Assembly: GCF_014193655.1 (NCBI RefSeq)
Contig: NZ_JACHZQ010000001.1
Coordinates: 434,001-498,000, forward strand
DNA from: Rhizobium sp. BK313
GTDB lineage: Bacteria > Pseudomonadota > Alphaproteobacteria > Rhizobiales > Rhizobiaceae
DNA length: 64,000 bases
Reading direction: 5' to 3'
Shown: positions 54,135-62,369 of the stretch, in pieces
Numbering within the stretch: the first letter of the stretch is position 1
Layout: each line of letters opens with the position of its first letter
The notes under the pieces: model-generated
Databases searched by the model: none
The model's input: only the letters and a program-made list of their open reading frames with translations
Told to the model about the DNA's origin: nothing
Position numbers and translations under genes: made by a program

Positions 54135-55232
54135 TCAGCGGATGGGACGAAAGGGCAGAAGATCGATCGCTGGACTGGAGACTGCCAGTACCTTGAAAAG
54201 CTCGCCCATCTTGCCTTCGCCGGCGCCCGCAAGACGTTCGACGGCGGCACGGATGCCATCTTGTGTTGCGGCGTCATGGTCGCGCCCAAGCGCCGCGGCT
54301 CGCTCCAGCAGCCCAAGCCCGATAAGAAAATCGCCCTGATGGCAGCATCCGTTGATATGCAGTCCGGACGCAACAGCGGTTTCGGCCAGATGCTGGAAAT
54401 CGACATGGCTGGTGAGATCCGCTTCGCCCGGGTGCTCCAGCGGCGGGTCGTATTCATGCATGCGCACGGCCTGCAGCGTATCGCCGAAACTCGTCGCCAT
54501 GTGGCCGTAATCGATGGTGAGCATCGTGCCGCCATGGGTGGCAAGCCGGTCGCAGATCGTCGTCATCACCGCCTGGCGGGCAGGGGCGAACTCGAAGATC
54601 GTGCCGACCGGAGGAAGCGGCCCGTCTGGAAGAAGCGCGGGGTCCAAGCTTGCGACGCCGGCCGCGAACGTCAAGTCGTCATTGGCGTCGAGCCCGACCG
54701 TGCGTTCGCGAAAACCGTTGGCGGTGCGGACGAACTGGCGGATGGGAATAGCGTCGAACAACTCATTGGCAGCAAGCAAAGTGAAACCCGCCGGCACGTC
54801 ATCGAAGTCCGAATGCCAGGAAACCTTGTCGCCGTGGATCTCAAGCGTCTGGCGCTGGAAGCCCTGCAGGCGCTCGCTGGTTTCAACCAGATGCACGCTC
54901 ATCGCGTTATAGAGAGGCGGGGCCAGCTTTTCGATGACGCGCAGCATATCCGCCATCATCGTACCGCGGCCGGGGCCGATTTCGACGAGGCGTACATCGG
55001 CGGGTGTGCCGTGGCGCTGCCAGGCATGCACCATGAAGACGCCGATCATCTCGCCGAAGAGCTGGCTGATTTCGGGCGCGGTGACGAAATCCCCGACACG
55101 CCCGAAAGGTTCACGCGTCTTGTAGTAACCATGCTGCGGGTCGGCGAGGCAGAGTGAGAAATAGTCGGTGATGCTGACCGGTCCGTTGGTGCGGATGATG
55201 GCTTTGATTTTTTCCCCGAGCGCGGTCGTCAT
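54135..55232 (-). CDS. SAM-dependent methyltransferase, MidA/NDUFAF7 family
   Basis: A 365-residue class I methyltransferase. The COG1565 signature is clear: ITDYFSLCLADPQHGYY near 21 and the SAM motif VEIGPGRGTMMADML near 82, then the LLAANELFDAIPIRQFV block near 158. The mitochondrial homologue NDUFAF7 symmetrically dimethylates an Arg in a complex I subunit, so a role in complex I assembly is plausible. It lies between pgeF and lgt; this gene order is common in rhizobia. A palindromic repeat follows upstream of it at 55250. Confidence 0.88.
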   Translation of the reverse strand: MTTALGEKIKAIIRTNGPVSITDYFSLCLADPQHGYYKTREPFGRVGDFVTAPEISQLFGEMIGVFMVHAWQRHGTPADVRLVEIGPGRGTMMADMLRVIEKLAPPLYNAMSVHLVETSERLQGFQRQTLEIHGDKVSWHSDFDDVPAGFTLLAANELFDAIPIRQFVRTANGFRERTVGLDANDDLTFAAGVASLDPALLPDGPLPPVGTIFEFAPARQAVMTTICDRLATHGGTMLTIDYGHMATSFGDTLQAVRMHEYDPPLEHPGEADLTSHVDFQHLAETAVASGLHINGCCHQGDFLIGLGLLERAAALGRDHDAATQDGIRAAVERLAGAGEGKMGELFKVLAVSSPAIDLLPFRPIR

Positions 55233-55249
55233 CGTTTGGTCTCGCTAAA

Positions 55250-55293
55250 GCATGGTCCCGAAAAATGTGAGGCGGCTTTCGGGAAGATCATGC
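55250..55293. repeat. ~45-bp palindromic repeat, copy 2
   Basis: Begins GCATGGTCCCGAAAAATG, centre GAGGCGGCTTTCGGG, ends GATCATGC. It lies between the methyltransferase start and the lgt stop. Same family as 7804-7848 and 56218-56262. Confidence 0.65.
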
Positions 55294-55310
55294 GACATTA
55301 AACCCAGAGT

Positions 55311-56198
55311 TCAAGCCGTCTGCCTGGCTGCAACGTGGCGGGCCCGGATGACGGCCCACAGGCCGACCGCGACCATCGGCAGGGAGAGCACCATGCCCAT
55401 GGTCAGCCAGTTCGTGCCAAGGAGATAGCCGAGCTGTTCGTCAGGCTGGCGGAAGAATTCGACAAAAATGCGCGAGAAGGCATAGCCGATGACGAAGACG
55501 CCGCTGACGGTGCCGGGTTTCTTCAACGCCAACGCCCAGCGCGTGAGGATGAAGAGGACGACGAAGAGGACGATGCCCTCGATGCCGGCTTCGTAAAGCT
55601 GGCTCGGATGGCGCGGATCAAGGCCGGCAGGGCAGACGCCCTCGTGAGCGGCGATGACATGCGGGCTGCAGAAAACCATCGCCCAGGGCACGTCGGTAGT
55701 TCGGCCCCAGAGTTCGCCATTGATGAAATTGGCGATGCGGCCGAAGAAAAGCCCCACGGGGGCGACGGCGGCTACGATATCGAACAGGCTCCAGACCGGG
55801 ATCTTGTTGCGATTGGCGAACAAGATCATAGCGATGGTGGTGCCGATTAATCCACCGTGGAAGGACATGCCGCCATTCCAGACCTCGATGGCGCGGATCG
55901 GATTGGCGAGCACGGGATCGAGATCATAGAACAGGATATAGCCGATGCGACCGCCAAGCACGATGCCGAAGGCGACCCAGAGAATGAAGTCGTCCAGATG
56001 CGCACGCGTCAACGGTGCGGTGTCGTTCAGCCAAAGCTTGCCATTGTCGACCAGCCGCCTTGCGTAGAACCAGCCGAGCAGGATGCCCGCGACATAGGCA
56101 AGACCGTACCAGTGGACCGACAGCGGACCGAGCGAAAAGGCGATCGGATCGATATCAGGAAACGGTAGGATGGCGGCAAGGTTGGCGGATGTCAGCAA
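55311..56198 (-). CDS. lgt: prolipoprotein diacylglyceryl transferase
   Basis: A 295-residue membrane enzyme with about seven helices. The Lgt signature GRIANFINGELWGR is near residue 150, preceded by GMSFHGGLIG near 108 with the conserved His. It moves diacylglycerol onto the lipobox Cys of lipoproteins. The N-terminus fits a TTG start at 56198 (GAG four bases upstream); no ATG lies near. It is bracketed by copies 2 and 3 of the palindromic repeat. Confidence 0.94.
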   Translation of the reverse strand: MLTSANLAAILPFPDIDPIAFSLGPLSVHWYGLAYVAGILLGWFYARRLVDNGKLWLNDTAPLTRAHLDDFILWVAFGIVLGGRIGYILFYDLDPVLANPIRAIEVWNGGMSFHGGLIGTTIAMILFANRNKIPVWSLFDIVAAVAPVGLFFGRIANFINGELWGRTTDVPWAMVFCSPHVIAAHEGVCPAGLDPRHPSQLYEAGIEGIVLFVVLFILTRWALALKKPGTVSGVFVIGYAFSRIFVEFFRQPDEQLGYLLGTNWLTMGMVLSLPMVAVGLWAVIRARHVAARQTA

Positions 56199-56217
56199 GA
56201 TTCTCGGGTCCGTTAGA

Positions 56218-56262
56218 GCATGATTCCCAAAACTATGATGCAGTTTTTGGATAAGAGCATGC
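56218..56262. repeat. ~45-bp palindromic repeat, copy 3
   Basis: Begins GCATGATTCCCAAAACTATG and ends GGATAAGAGCATGC, with a central GCAGTTTTTGG. It is just upstream of the lgt start. This copy has diverged most in its centre. Confidence 0.55.
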
Positions 56263-56462
56263 TAAATCCAGTGTGCGCGGAACATGGCGTTCGGTATTGA
56301 AACGGTCAAGTCGATTATTCGTGTGTCTCTCGCCGCGGGTCAGGTTGTCCCGTTCTATCTCAATTTGCTTGCATCGGACCCTGGGAAATCTTACCTCAGA
56401 CCTATCTGGCCCCTATATGAAGCCGTCCATTTTTCGGGGCCGACGGCCGCAAGGAGACCACT

Positions 56463-56723
56463 ATGAGCACTGGACCGAACCGTATCTTGGACGAATTCGC
56501 CAAGCTGATGACCGATGCCGCCGGTGCTGCCCAGGGCGTGCGCCGAGAGATCGAAACAGCGGTCAATGCCCAGGCCGAGCGTTGGCTGAACAGCCTCGAT
56601 ATAGTCAAGCGTGAGGAGTTCGAAGCCGTTCGCGAAATGGCGATCAAGGCGCGGGATGAAAACGAAGCGCTGCTCGCCAGAATCGAGGCGTTGGAAGCGC
56701 GTCTTTCCTCCGAAGGCAAATAA
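56463..56723 (+). CDS. ubiK: ubiquinone biosynthesis accessory factor UbiK
   Basis: An 86-residue protein of the DUF526/COG2960 family (YqiC). It has an N-terminal amphipathic helix (ILDEFAKLMTDAAGAAQGVRRE) and a C-terminal coiled coil (FEAVREMAIKARDENEALLARIEALEARL). It supports the Ubi complex in quinone synthesis. AAGGAG precedes the ATG. It has its own terminator at 56749 and is divergent from lgt. Confidence 0.88.
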   Translation: MSTGPNRILDEFAKLMTDAAGAAQGVRREIETAVNAQAERWLNSLDIVKREEFEAVREMAIKARDENEALLARIEALEARLSSEGK

Positions 56724-57115
56724 TCGCGATTCATTTTGCGAGAAATCGGCGCGGCACGCATCTGCCGCGCATTTTTCCTCTAAAATTTTCGGTGGTTTTT
56801 CCACCTGTGGACACAGGCAAAAAAGCCAATCGCCAGAGTCAGTTATGACTCCCTTCTGAATAGACATCGGAAGAGCTTTCCACAGCGCCCTTCGCCAAAA
56901 TCTCTGATGAGGGGCTGGCATGCCGGGCATGCCGCTATACACTGATTTTAAATGATGATTCGAAACGGACTTGGTAAGCTCCGGACAGGGTGGATGCGTT
57001 AGTCTGGCAGCCGTTCAACATCATCCCGAGGATGTCTCCGGAGTAAAAACTGTTTGCGTTCTTTCAGTGTTCGAACACAAGGAAGCTGCATTCGTTCCGG
57101 TCAAGAAGGTGCTGC
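56724..57115. other. 392-bp gap between ubiK and the YbjN gene
   Basis: It contains the ubiK terminator (56749-56776). Further on there is a short inverted repeat CCTGTG..CACAGG around 56807-56820 and a TTTCCACAG at 56875. These look like poor DnaA boxes but are too weak to claim. The YbjN gene promoter must lie within the last 200 bases. Confidence 0.45.
56749..56776 (+). terminator. Rho-independent terminator of ubiK
   Basis: An 8-bp perfect stem, GCGCGGCA (56749-56756) with TGCCGCGC (56763-56770), has a CGCATC loop and is followed by A and five T. It stands 25 bases after the ubiK stop. Confidence 0.88.
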
Positions 57116-57616
57116 ATGAGCCTTATGGAAATGGAAGTCGAACGACAATCGAATCCGGTCGATATGATCGAATTCGTGGCCGCCAATAATGACTGGTCGT
57201 TCGAGCGATCCGGCGAGGATGAAATCGCCATGACCGTCGAAGGTCGATGGACCGATTACCATGTCTCCTTCTCCTGGATGGAGGAGTTCGAGGCGCTGCA
57301 CATTGCCTGCGCCTTCGACATTAAGGTGCCGGAGATTCGCGTCAACGAGGTCATCAAGCTGCTGTCCTGCATCAACGGTCAGGTGCTAATGGGACATTTC
57401 GATCTGTGGCGGCAGGAGGATATCGTGATCTTCCGGCAGTCGCTACTGCTCTCCGGCGGCGCCGAGCCAACCAATCGGCAGGTGGAAGTGCTGCTGTCCA
57501 ACGCTCTTGACACCTGCGAAGCTTACTATCAGGCTTTCCAATTTGTAGTGTGGTCCGGCCTTGACGCAAATCGCGCCATGGAGGCCGTGCTTTTCGAAAC
57601 CGTAGGCGAAGCCTGA
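57116..57616 (+). CDS. YbjN domain protein
   Basis: A 166-residue protein with the YbjN/type III secretion chaperone-like fold: NPVDMIEFVAANNDWSFERS near 13, a central beta-sheet and FDLWRQEDIVIFRQSLLL near 96. YbjN proteins are soluble regulators or chaperones with no fixed role. It precedes proC by one base, so the two are probably co-transcribed. Confidence 0.8.
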   Translation: MSLMEMEVERQSNPVDMIEFVAANNDWSFERSGEDEIAMTVEGRWTDYHVSFSWMEEFEALHIACAFDIKVPEIRVNEVIKLLSCINGQVLMGHFDLWRQEDIVIFRQSLLLSGGAEPTNRQVEVLLSNALDTCEAYYQAFQFVVWSGLDANRAMEAVLFETVGEA

Positions 57617-57617
57617 T

Positions 57618-58457
57618 ATGGCAACAGAGGCATCCTCGAGCGCTTTTGCATCCTCCGACCCCATCATCTTGATCGGGGCCGGGAACATGGGCGGCGCTCT
57701 GTTGACGGGTTGGCTGAAAAGCGGTGTGCCGGGTTCTTCGGTGACCGTCGTCGATCCCAAGCCGTCCGAGGCGATGCTGAAGTTGATCGCCGACGCGGGC
57801 GCAAGCCATGTCACCGGTGTTCCTACTGACGTCACCGCCGGCGTTCTCTTCATTGCCGTCAAGCCACAAGTTATGGAAGCGGTATTGCCGCCGTTCAAGG
57901 CGGCGATTGGACCGAAAACGGTGGTAGTGTCGATCGCTGCCGGCAGGACGCTCGCTTTCCTTGAGAAACACCTGGGTAGAACTGCGATGGTGCGCGCCAT
58001 GCCGAACACGCCCGCCATGGTCGGTCGGGGGGTCACCGGTGCGTTTGCCAATGCAGAGGTCGGCGAGCGCCAGCGGCAGTTGGTGCAAAATCTCTTGAAG
58101 GTGTCCGGTCCGGTCGAATGGGTGCCGGAGGAAGCCGATATCGATTCCGTGACGGCCGTCTCCGGCAGCGGACCGGCCTATGTTTTTTATCTCGTCGAGT
58201 GCATGGCGGAGGCGGGCCGGAAGCTTGGCCTGCAGGCGGACCTCGCCATGCGACTCGCACGGGAAACTGTCGCGGGGGCTGGTGAATTGTTGCATCAGTC
58301 CCCCGATGACGCCTCGCGCCTGCGTCAGAATGTAACCTCTCCCGGCGGCACCACCGCCGCTGCCCTTGCCATTCTGATGGCGGAAGACGGCATGCAGCCT
58401 CTGTTCGACGAGGCGCTGGAGGCAGCGCGCAAGCGCGCGCAGGAACTGGCCGGTTAA
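57618..58457 (+). CDS. proC: pyrroline-5-carboxylate reductase
   Basis: A 279-residue enzyme for the last step of proline synthesis, using NAD(P)H. The Rossmann motif ILIGAGNMGGALLTGWL is near residue 18, then MPNTPAMVGRGVTGAF near 128 and AVSGSGPAYVFYLVE near 180; the C-terminal LRQNVTSPGGTTAAAL segment closes the active site. It follows the YbjN gene directly. Confidence 0.94.
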   Translation: MATEASSSAFASSDPIILIGAGNMGGALLTGWLKSGVPGSSVTVVDPKPSEAMLKLIADAGASHVTGVPTDVTAGVLFIAVKPQVMEAVLPPFKAAIGPKTVVVSIAAGRTLAFLEKHLGRTAMVRAMPNTPAMVGRGVTGAFANAEVGERQRQLVQNLLKVSGPVEWVPEEADIDSVTAVSGSGPAYVFYLVECMAEAGRKLGLQADLAMRLARETVAGAGELLHQSPDDASRLRQNVTSPGGTTAAALAILMAEDGMQPLFDEALEAARKRAQELAG

Positions 58458-58484
58458 GTTTCCCAGTATTAAGAGGGAGTGCGT

Positions 58485-58826
58485 ATGGCGGAAGAGATCA
58501 CCTACGGCGATTTTGAGCGCGTGGATATCCGCGTCGGCACGATCATCGAGGCGGAGCCTTTTCCGGAAGCACGCAAGCCGGCCTTCAAGTTGAAGATCGA
58601 TTTCGGACCGGAGATCGGCATCAAGCGCTCATCGGCGCAGATCACCGTGCACTACACACTGGAATCCCTCATCGGCCGTCAGGTCCTAGGTGTCGTCAAT
58701 TTTCCGCCGCGCCAGATCGGTCCCGTCCGCTCCGAAGTGCTCACTCTCGGCTTCGAGGATGAAGCGGGCGCGATCGTGCTTGCGGCTGTGACGCAGCCGG
58801 TGCCGAACGGCAAGAAGATGATGTAG
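58485..58826 (+). CDS. csaA: CsaA-type tRNA-binding protein
   Basis: A 113-residue protein made of one EMAP/tRNA-binding OB fold: [20 protein letters not shown], then [21 protein letters not shown] and [14 protein letters not shown]. Family members, CsaA among them, bind tRNA or act as a secretion chaperone. ATG 58485 has GAGGGAG upstream; the frame is open from 58479. It is 27 bases after proC, probably the same operon. Confidence 0.9.
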   Translation: MAEEITYGDFERVDIRVGTIIEAEPFPEARKPAFKLKIDFGPEIGIKRSSAQITVHYTLESLIGRQVLGVVNFPPRQIGPVRSEVLTLGFEDEAGAIVLAAVTQPVPNGKKMM

Positions 58827-58844
58827 TTCAACGGTGTATTGCCG

Positions 58845-59426
58845 TTAGTGAATATCCCGTGACACCGGATCGGTCAGACTGAAATCCAAAAATTCAGCCT
58901 CGAAACCTTCGCGCTGCGGGGAGCAGAAGGCCGGGCCGACGGAGACCTCTTCGAGAGCCGGATCAAACCAGGCGAGCCGGGCCATGCGCCACTCGGTCAT
59001 CTTGTCGGTGCGATATTGGATGAAAAGCGCGTCGCCGTTGCGCGTCACCCGCACAGATAGGGCGTCGAACTCATGATCGAGCCGGAAGGCGGACCAGTCG
59101 GAATTGCCGTTGGTGACCACCACGCTGAAATGTTTGGCGCCGTCGGTATATTCGATCCCGCATTTCATCCAATGGGTGGCGTCATGGCGGACCATCAGGC
59201 CGGCCTGGTCGTAGAGTTCGCGGTAGTGTCCGATGAAGGTGATCTCGGCGGTGAAGTCGCCAAGGCGTTGGCGACCGAGGAAATGGCCGTCGTCGCGGTG
59301 GAAGCCGTAATAGGTTCCCTGCCAGAAGTCGGTCTTGTCGCCGGAGCGGACGATGAGCCGGCCGTTGTTCATTTCCCAGGCCGGCGGTAGATTCAGCCAA
59401 TGCATGTCGTTGATGTCGATCGGCAT
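58845..59426 (-). CDS. DUF1349 family protein
   Basis: About 193 residues from ATG 59426, which has GAGGGGA upstream; a longer frame runs into the histidine kinase gene. The product is a DUF1349 beta-sandwich (WEMNNGRLIVRSGDKTDFWQ near 16, HDATHWMKCGIEYTDGAKHF near 90). Fungal members are called regulators of enolase, with no proof. It is soluble. It lies downstream of the kinase in the same direction, about 13 bases away. Confidence 0.83.
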   Translation of the reverse strand: MPIDINDMHWLNLPPAWEMNNGRLIVRSGDKTDFWQGTYYGFHRDDGHFLGRQRLGDFTAEITFIGHYRELYDQAGLMVRHDATHWMKCGIEYTDGAKHFSVVVTNGNSDWSAFRLDHEFDALSVRVTRNGDALFIQYRTDKMTEWRMARLAWFDPALEEVSVGPAFCSPQREGFEAEFLDFSLTDPVSRDIH

Positions 59427-59439
59427 GCGGCGTCCCCTC

Positions 59440-60819
59440 TTAGGCTGGAATGCGGATGGTGGCGCGCAGGCCACCCTGTGGACTGTCGCCAAGCGTGACG
59501 TTGCCGCCATGGCTGCGGGCAATGTCGCGGGCGATGGCAAGGCCGAGGCCTGTGCCGGAATTGTCGAGATTGCGGGCCTCGTCCAGCCGGAAGAACGGCT
59601 TGAATACATCTTCGCGCGCTTTGACGGGAATGCCCGGGCCATCGTCATCGAAAATGATCGTCAGCCATCTGGTGCTGTGCTTGGCCTCGATGTGGAGCGT
59701 GTGTGCGTAGCGGCGGGCATTGGAGGCAAGGTTCGTCACCAGCCGCGTAAAGGCGTTCGGCCGGACGGAGATTTCGTTGTCGCCCTCGATGGAAAAAGTC
59801 ATGGATTTTCCGTGCAGCGAGAAGTCCTGTTCGACCTTGTCGAGGATATCGCTGAGCCGGAGCTTGCCGACATCCTCTTCCGCCTCGCCGCGGGCGAAGG
59901 CCATATAGCCCTCCAGCATGCTCTGCATGTCCTCGACGTCCTCATTGAGGCCGACGAGATCGGGACTATCACCAACGAGGGCGAGCTGCAGTTTGAAGCG
60001 GGTGAGCACGGTACGCAGGTCGTGGCTAACACCGGAGAGCATCGCCGTGCGCTGCTCGATCTGCCGCTCGATGCGCTCGCGCATCAGAATGAAGGCGAGG
60101 CCTGCACGGCGGACTTCATCGGCGCCGCGCGGCGAATAGTCGTCCCGCCGCTGGCCTTTGCCGAAGCTTTCCGCGGCCTGCGCCAGCGCCAGGATCGGAC
60201 GGATCTGGCCGCGCAGAAACAACACGGCAATCCCGATCAGCACCAGCGATGTGCCGACCATCCAGAGAATGAAGATATGCGTATTCGAGGCGTAGGTCTG
60301 GCTGCGCTTGGCAAAGACGCGCAGCACCTTGTCCGGCAGCTTGATGCGAATTTCGACAAGGCTGGAATTGCCGACTGTGTCGATCCAGAAGGGCAGGTTG
60401 ATCTGGTCGCGGATTTCGTCGCTCAAGATGCCGTCGAGAATCGAGAAGAACGGCTTCTCGCGCGGCGGAGGCAGCTCACCCTTCGGCTCGATCGAGATAG
60501 AGAGGTCGAGCTTTTGCCGGGCCATCTGCGTGACTTCGGAATAGTCGGCGTCTTGCGGATAGGTTTGGATAATATCGATGATGGCGGCGATGTCGCGAGT
60601 AGTGGCCATTGACAGGCGTTGCGTCACCATCTGCCAGTGGCGTTCCATGAAGACGATGGTCACGACCGCCTGCAGGATGATCATCGGCAGGATGAAGATC
60701 AACAGCGTGCGTGCGTAGATGCCGGTCGGCAGCCGCCGGCGCAACCAGCGAGAAAACCAGCGAAGACCATTGGAGGGCGTGTGCTCCTGATCGCGCCTGA
60801 TCGAGTCGAATGTCACCAT
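59440..60819 (-). CDS. EnvZ-like sensor histidine kinase
   Basis: A 459-residue kinase with two membrane helices (about 38-58 and 182-200) around a periplasmic domain of about 120 residues, then HAMP, the H-box VSHDLRTVLTRFKL near 255 with the phospho-accepting His, and an ATPase domain with the N box (NLASNARRY), DDDGPGIP and GTGLGLAIARDIARSHGG. It senses a periplasmic or membrane cue and phosphorylates the OmpR-like regulator whose gene lies 25 bases upstream. The same block of MarR, regulator and kinase is common in alphaproteobacteria. Confidence 0.92.
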   Translation of the reverse strand: MVTFDSIRRDQEHTPSNGLRWFSRWLRRRLPTGIYARTLLIFILPMIILQAVVTIVFMERHWQMVTQRLSMATTRDIAAIIDIIQTYPQDADYSEVTQMARQKLDLSISIEPKGELPPPREKPFFSILDGILSDEIRDQINLPFWIDTVGNSSLVEIRIKLPDKVLRVFAKRSQTYASNTHIFILWMVGTSLVLIGIAVLFLRGQIRPILALAQAAESFGKGQRRDDYSPRGADEVRRAGLAFILMRERIERQIEQRTAMLSGVSHDLRTVLTRFKLQLALVGDSPDLVGLNEDVEDMQSMLEGYMAFARGEAEEDVGKLRLSDILDKVEQDFSLHGKSMTFSIEGDNEISVRPNAFTRLVTNLASNARRYAHTLHIEAKHSTRWLTIIFDDDGPGIPVKAREDVFKPFFRLDEARNLDNSGTGLGLAIARDIARSHGGNVTLGDSPQGGLRATIRIPA

Positions 60820-60844
60820 CGCCGCTGATCCCTGGGAGTTGATA

Positions 60845-61546
60845 TTAGTCTATGCTCAGGCGGTAGCCGATGCCGCGCACGGTCTGCAGCCAGACAGGGT
60901 TGGCAGGGTCGTCCTCGATCTTGCGGCGCAAACGGTTGATCTGCACGTCGATGGTGCGCTCGCCGACTTCGGCATCGTTACCGATCAACTCGTGGCGGGG
61001 GATGGTGTCGCCGGCGCGCTTGGCAAAGAGCAGCATGATTTCCTGCTCCCGGTCAGTCAGGCGGATGAGCTCCGAGGCCTTCTTCAGCTCCTTGCGGGTC
61101 AGGGAGAAAGTATAAGGCCCGAACATCACCTGTTCGATCTTCGGCGCGTCGGCCGGCGCGTTGCGTCGGAGGATATTGTTGATGCGCAGCACGAGTTCGC
61201 GAGGGTCGAAGGGTTTCGGCAGATAATCGTCGGCGCCGGCTTCCAGCCCCGCGATACGGGCTTCCGACTCGGCAAGGGCGGTCAGCATGATGATCGGAAT
61301 GTTCTTGATGGCTCGAAGGCTCGCCGTCAGCGAGATGCCGGATTCGCCAGGCATCATAACGTCCATGATGATCAGGTCGAAATCGAGCCCTTCGAGCTTG
61401 CGGCGGGCCTCGGAGCCATCGGCAGCGGTCGTCACCCGGTATCCCTTTTCCATGAGATAACGGTTGAGTAGGGCGCGGATACGCGTGTCGTCATCCACGA
61501 CCAGGAGGTGCGCTGCATCGTCCGAAATTGCTGTTTTTGTCGTCAT
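60845..61546 (-). CDS. OmpR-type response regulator
   Basis: A 233-residue regulator with a receiver domain (VDDDTRIRALLNRYL; phospho-accepting Asp62 in IIMDVMMPG; KPF near 110) and a winged-helix DNA-binding domain (TLTDREQ-type RLTDREQEIMLLFAKRAG, then VDVQINRLRRKIEDDP). It is the first of the kinase pair. A MarR gene lies just upstream, as petP lies next to petR in Rhodobacter. Its targets are not known. Confidence 0.92.
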   Translation of the reverse strand: MTTKTAISDDAAHLLVVDDDTRIRALLNRYLMEKGYRVTTAADGSEARRKLEGLDFDLIIMDVMMPGESGISLTASLRAIKNIPIIMLTALAESEARIAGLEAGADDYLPKPFDPRELVLRINNILRRNAPADAPKIEQVMFGPYTFSLTRKELKKASELIRLTDREQEIMLLFAKRAGDTIPRHELIGNDAEVGERTIDVQINRLRRKIEDDPANPVWLQTVRGIGYRLSID

Positions 61547-61634
61547 TCAATCCGTCTCGATCTTGTTCTATCTGTTTGATTGAGATGATCTTATCCGAGA
61601 TCCGGTTCGCGGTTCTTCGGTTCGGGATCATGTC

Positions 61635-62111
61635 TCAGTCCTGCATTCCCCTCAGGAACCGTTTGACGCTTTCGCGCGTCGCATCAGACGCGCCTTCGAA
61701 TGCCCGTTCAATACGGCGCGATTGCGGCTCCGCCAGCGCCAATGCCAAATCGCGGCCGGCTTGCGTCGGGTAGAGCTTACGCTGCCGACGATCCTCAGGC
61801 CCGGCCACCTGACGAATATACCCTGAATCGATCAATTGTTTGAGAACCCGCGCCAAACTCTGTTTGGTGATCTTCAACGTTTCCAACAGGTCCGCAACAG
61901 TCATGCCCGGTTCGCGGTTAACGAAATGAACGACGCGATGGTGCGCGCGCCCGAATCCGCTCTTGTCCAGGATTTGATCCGGATCAGACACGAAGTCGCG
62001 ATAGGCAAAGAAAAGCAGCTCGATGATCTCGAAATCGATGATCCCCACATTCTCCATCGGCGTTGCCAGCAGCTCCGGTTTTGCCGCTCTTTGGCTCGTC
62101 TGTCGTGGCAC
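61635..62111 (-). CDS. MarR-family transcriptional regulator (PetP-like position)
   Basis: About 158 residues, start GTG 62111 with AAAGGA nine bases upstream. A winged helix with the MarR motif VADLLETLKITKQSLARVLK and the wing EDRRQRKLYPTQAGRDLA is clear. The dimer helices flank it. It is next to the OmpR-type regulator and divergent from ilvE. In Rhodobacter capsulatus the MarR-like PetP and the OmpR-type PetR are adjacent and PetR is needed for growth. The ligand is unknown. Confidence 0.88.
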   Translation of the reverse strand: MPRQTSQRAAKPELLATPMENVGIIDFEIIELLFFAYRDFVSDPDQILDKSGFGRAHHRVVHFVNREPGMTVADLLETLKITKQSLARVLKQLIDSGYIRQVAGPEDRRQRKLYPTQAGRDLALALAEPQSRRIERAFEGASDATRESVKRFLRGMQD

Positions 62112-62369
62112 GTTGGCATTTCCTTTCCTATTTTGGGGCAATCGGGAAACTTTACGCAAAAATATGTCAGCTTTATTGACGTATTTTTACGTCGCTGCTA
62201 GTTTCCGCCGATCTTGCGCCGCCCGGACGGATATGGCCATATTTGGAAACTAAGCCCGGCTTCGCAAAACTCCAATACGTCTCATATTTTCCCCACTACA
62301 TCGTGGATAATGCGTAATGGGGACAACAATCAACAGTCATGGCGTCCGGGCGCCGGAGGAGATATTAAG

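Noticed and set aside
56284..56466. 60-codon ORF just before ubiK
   Set aside because: It has no ribosome binding site, overlaps the ubiK start region, and has no conserved look. It probably covers the ubiK promoter.
56795..56885. DnaA-box-like TTTTCCACC, TGTGGACAC and TTTCCACAG cluster
   Set aside because: None matches TTATCCACA closely, there is no AT-rich unwinding region, and no dnaA, repABC or hemE neighbour suggests an origin.
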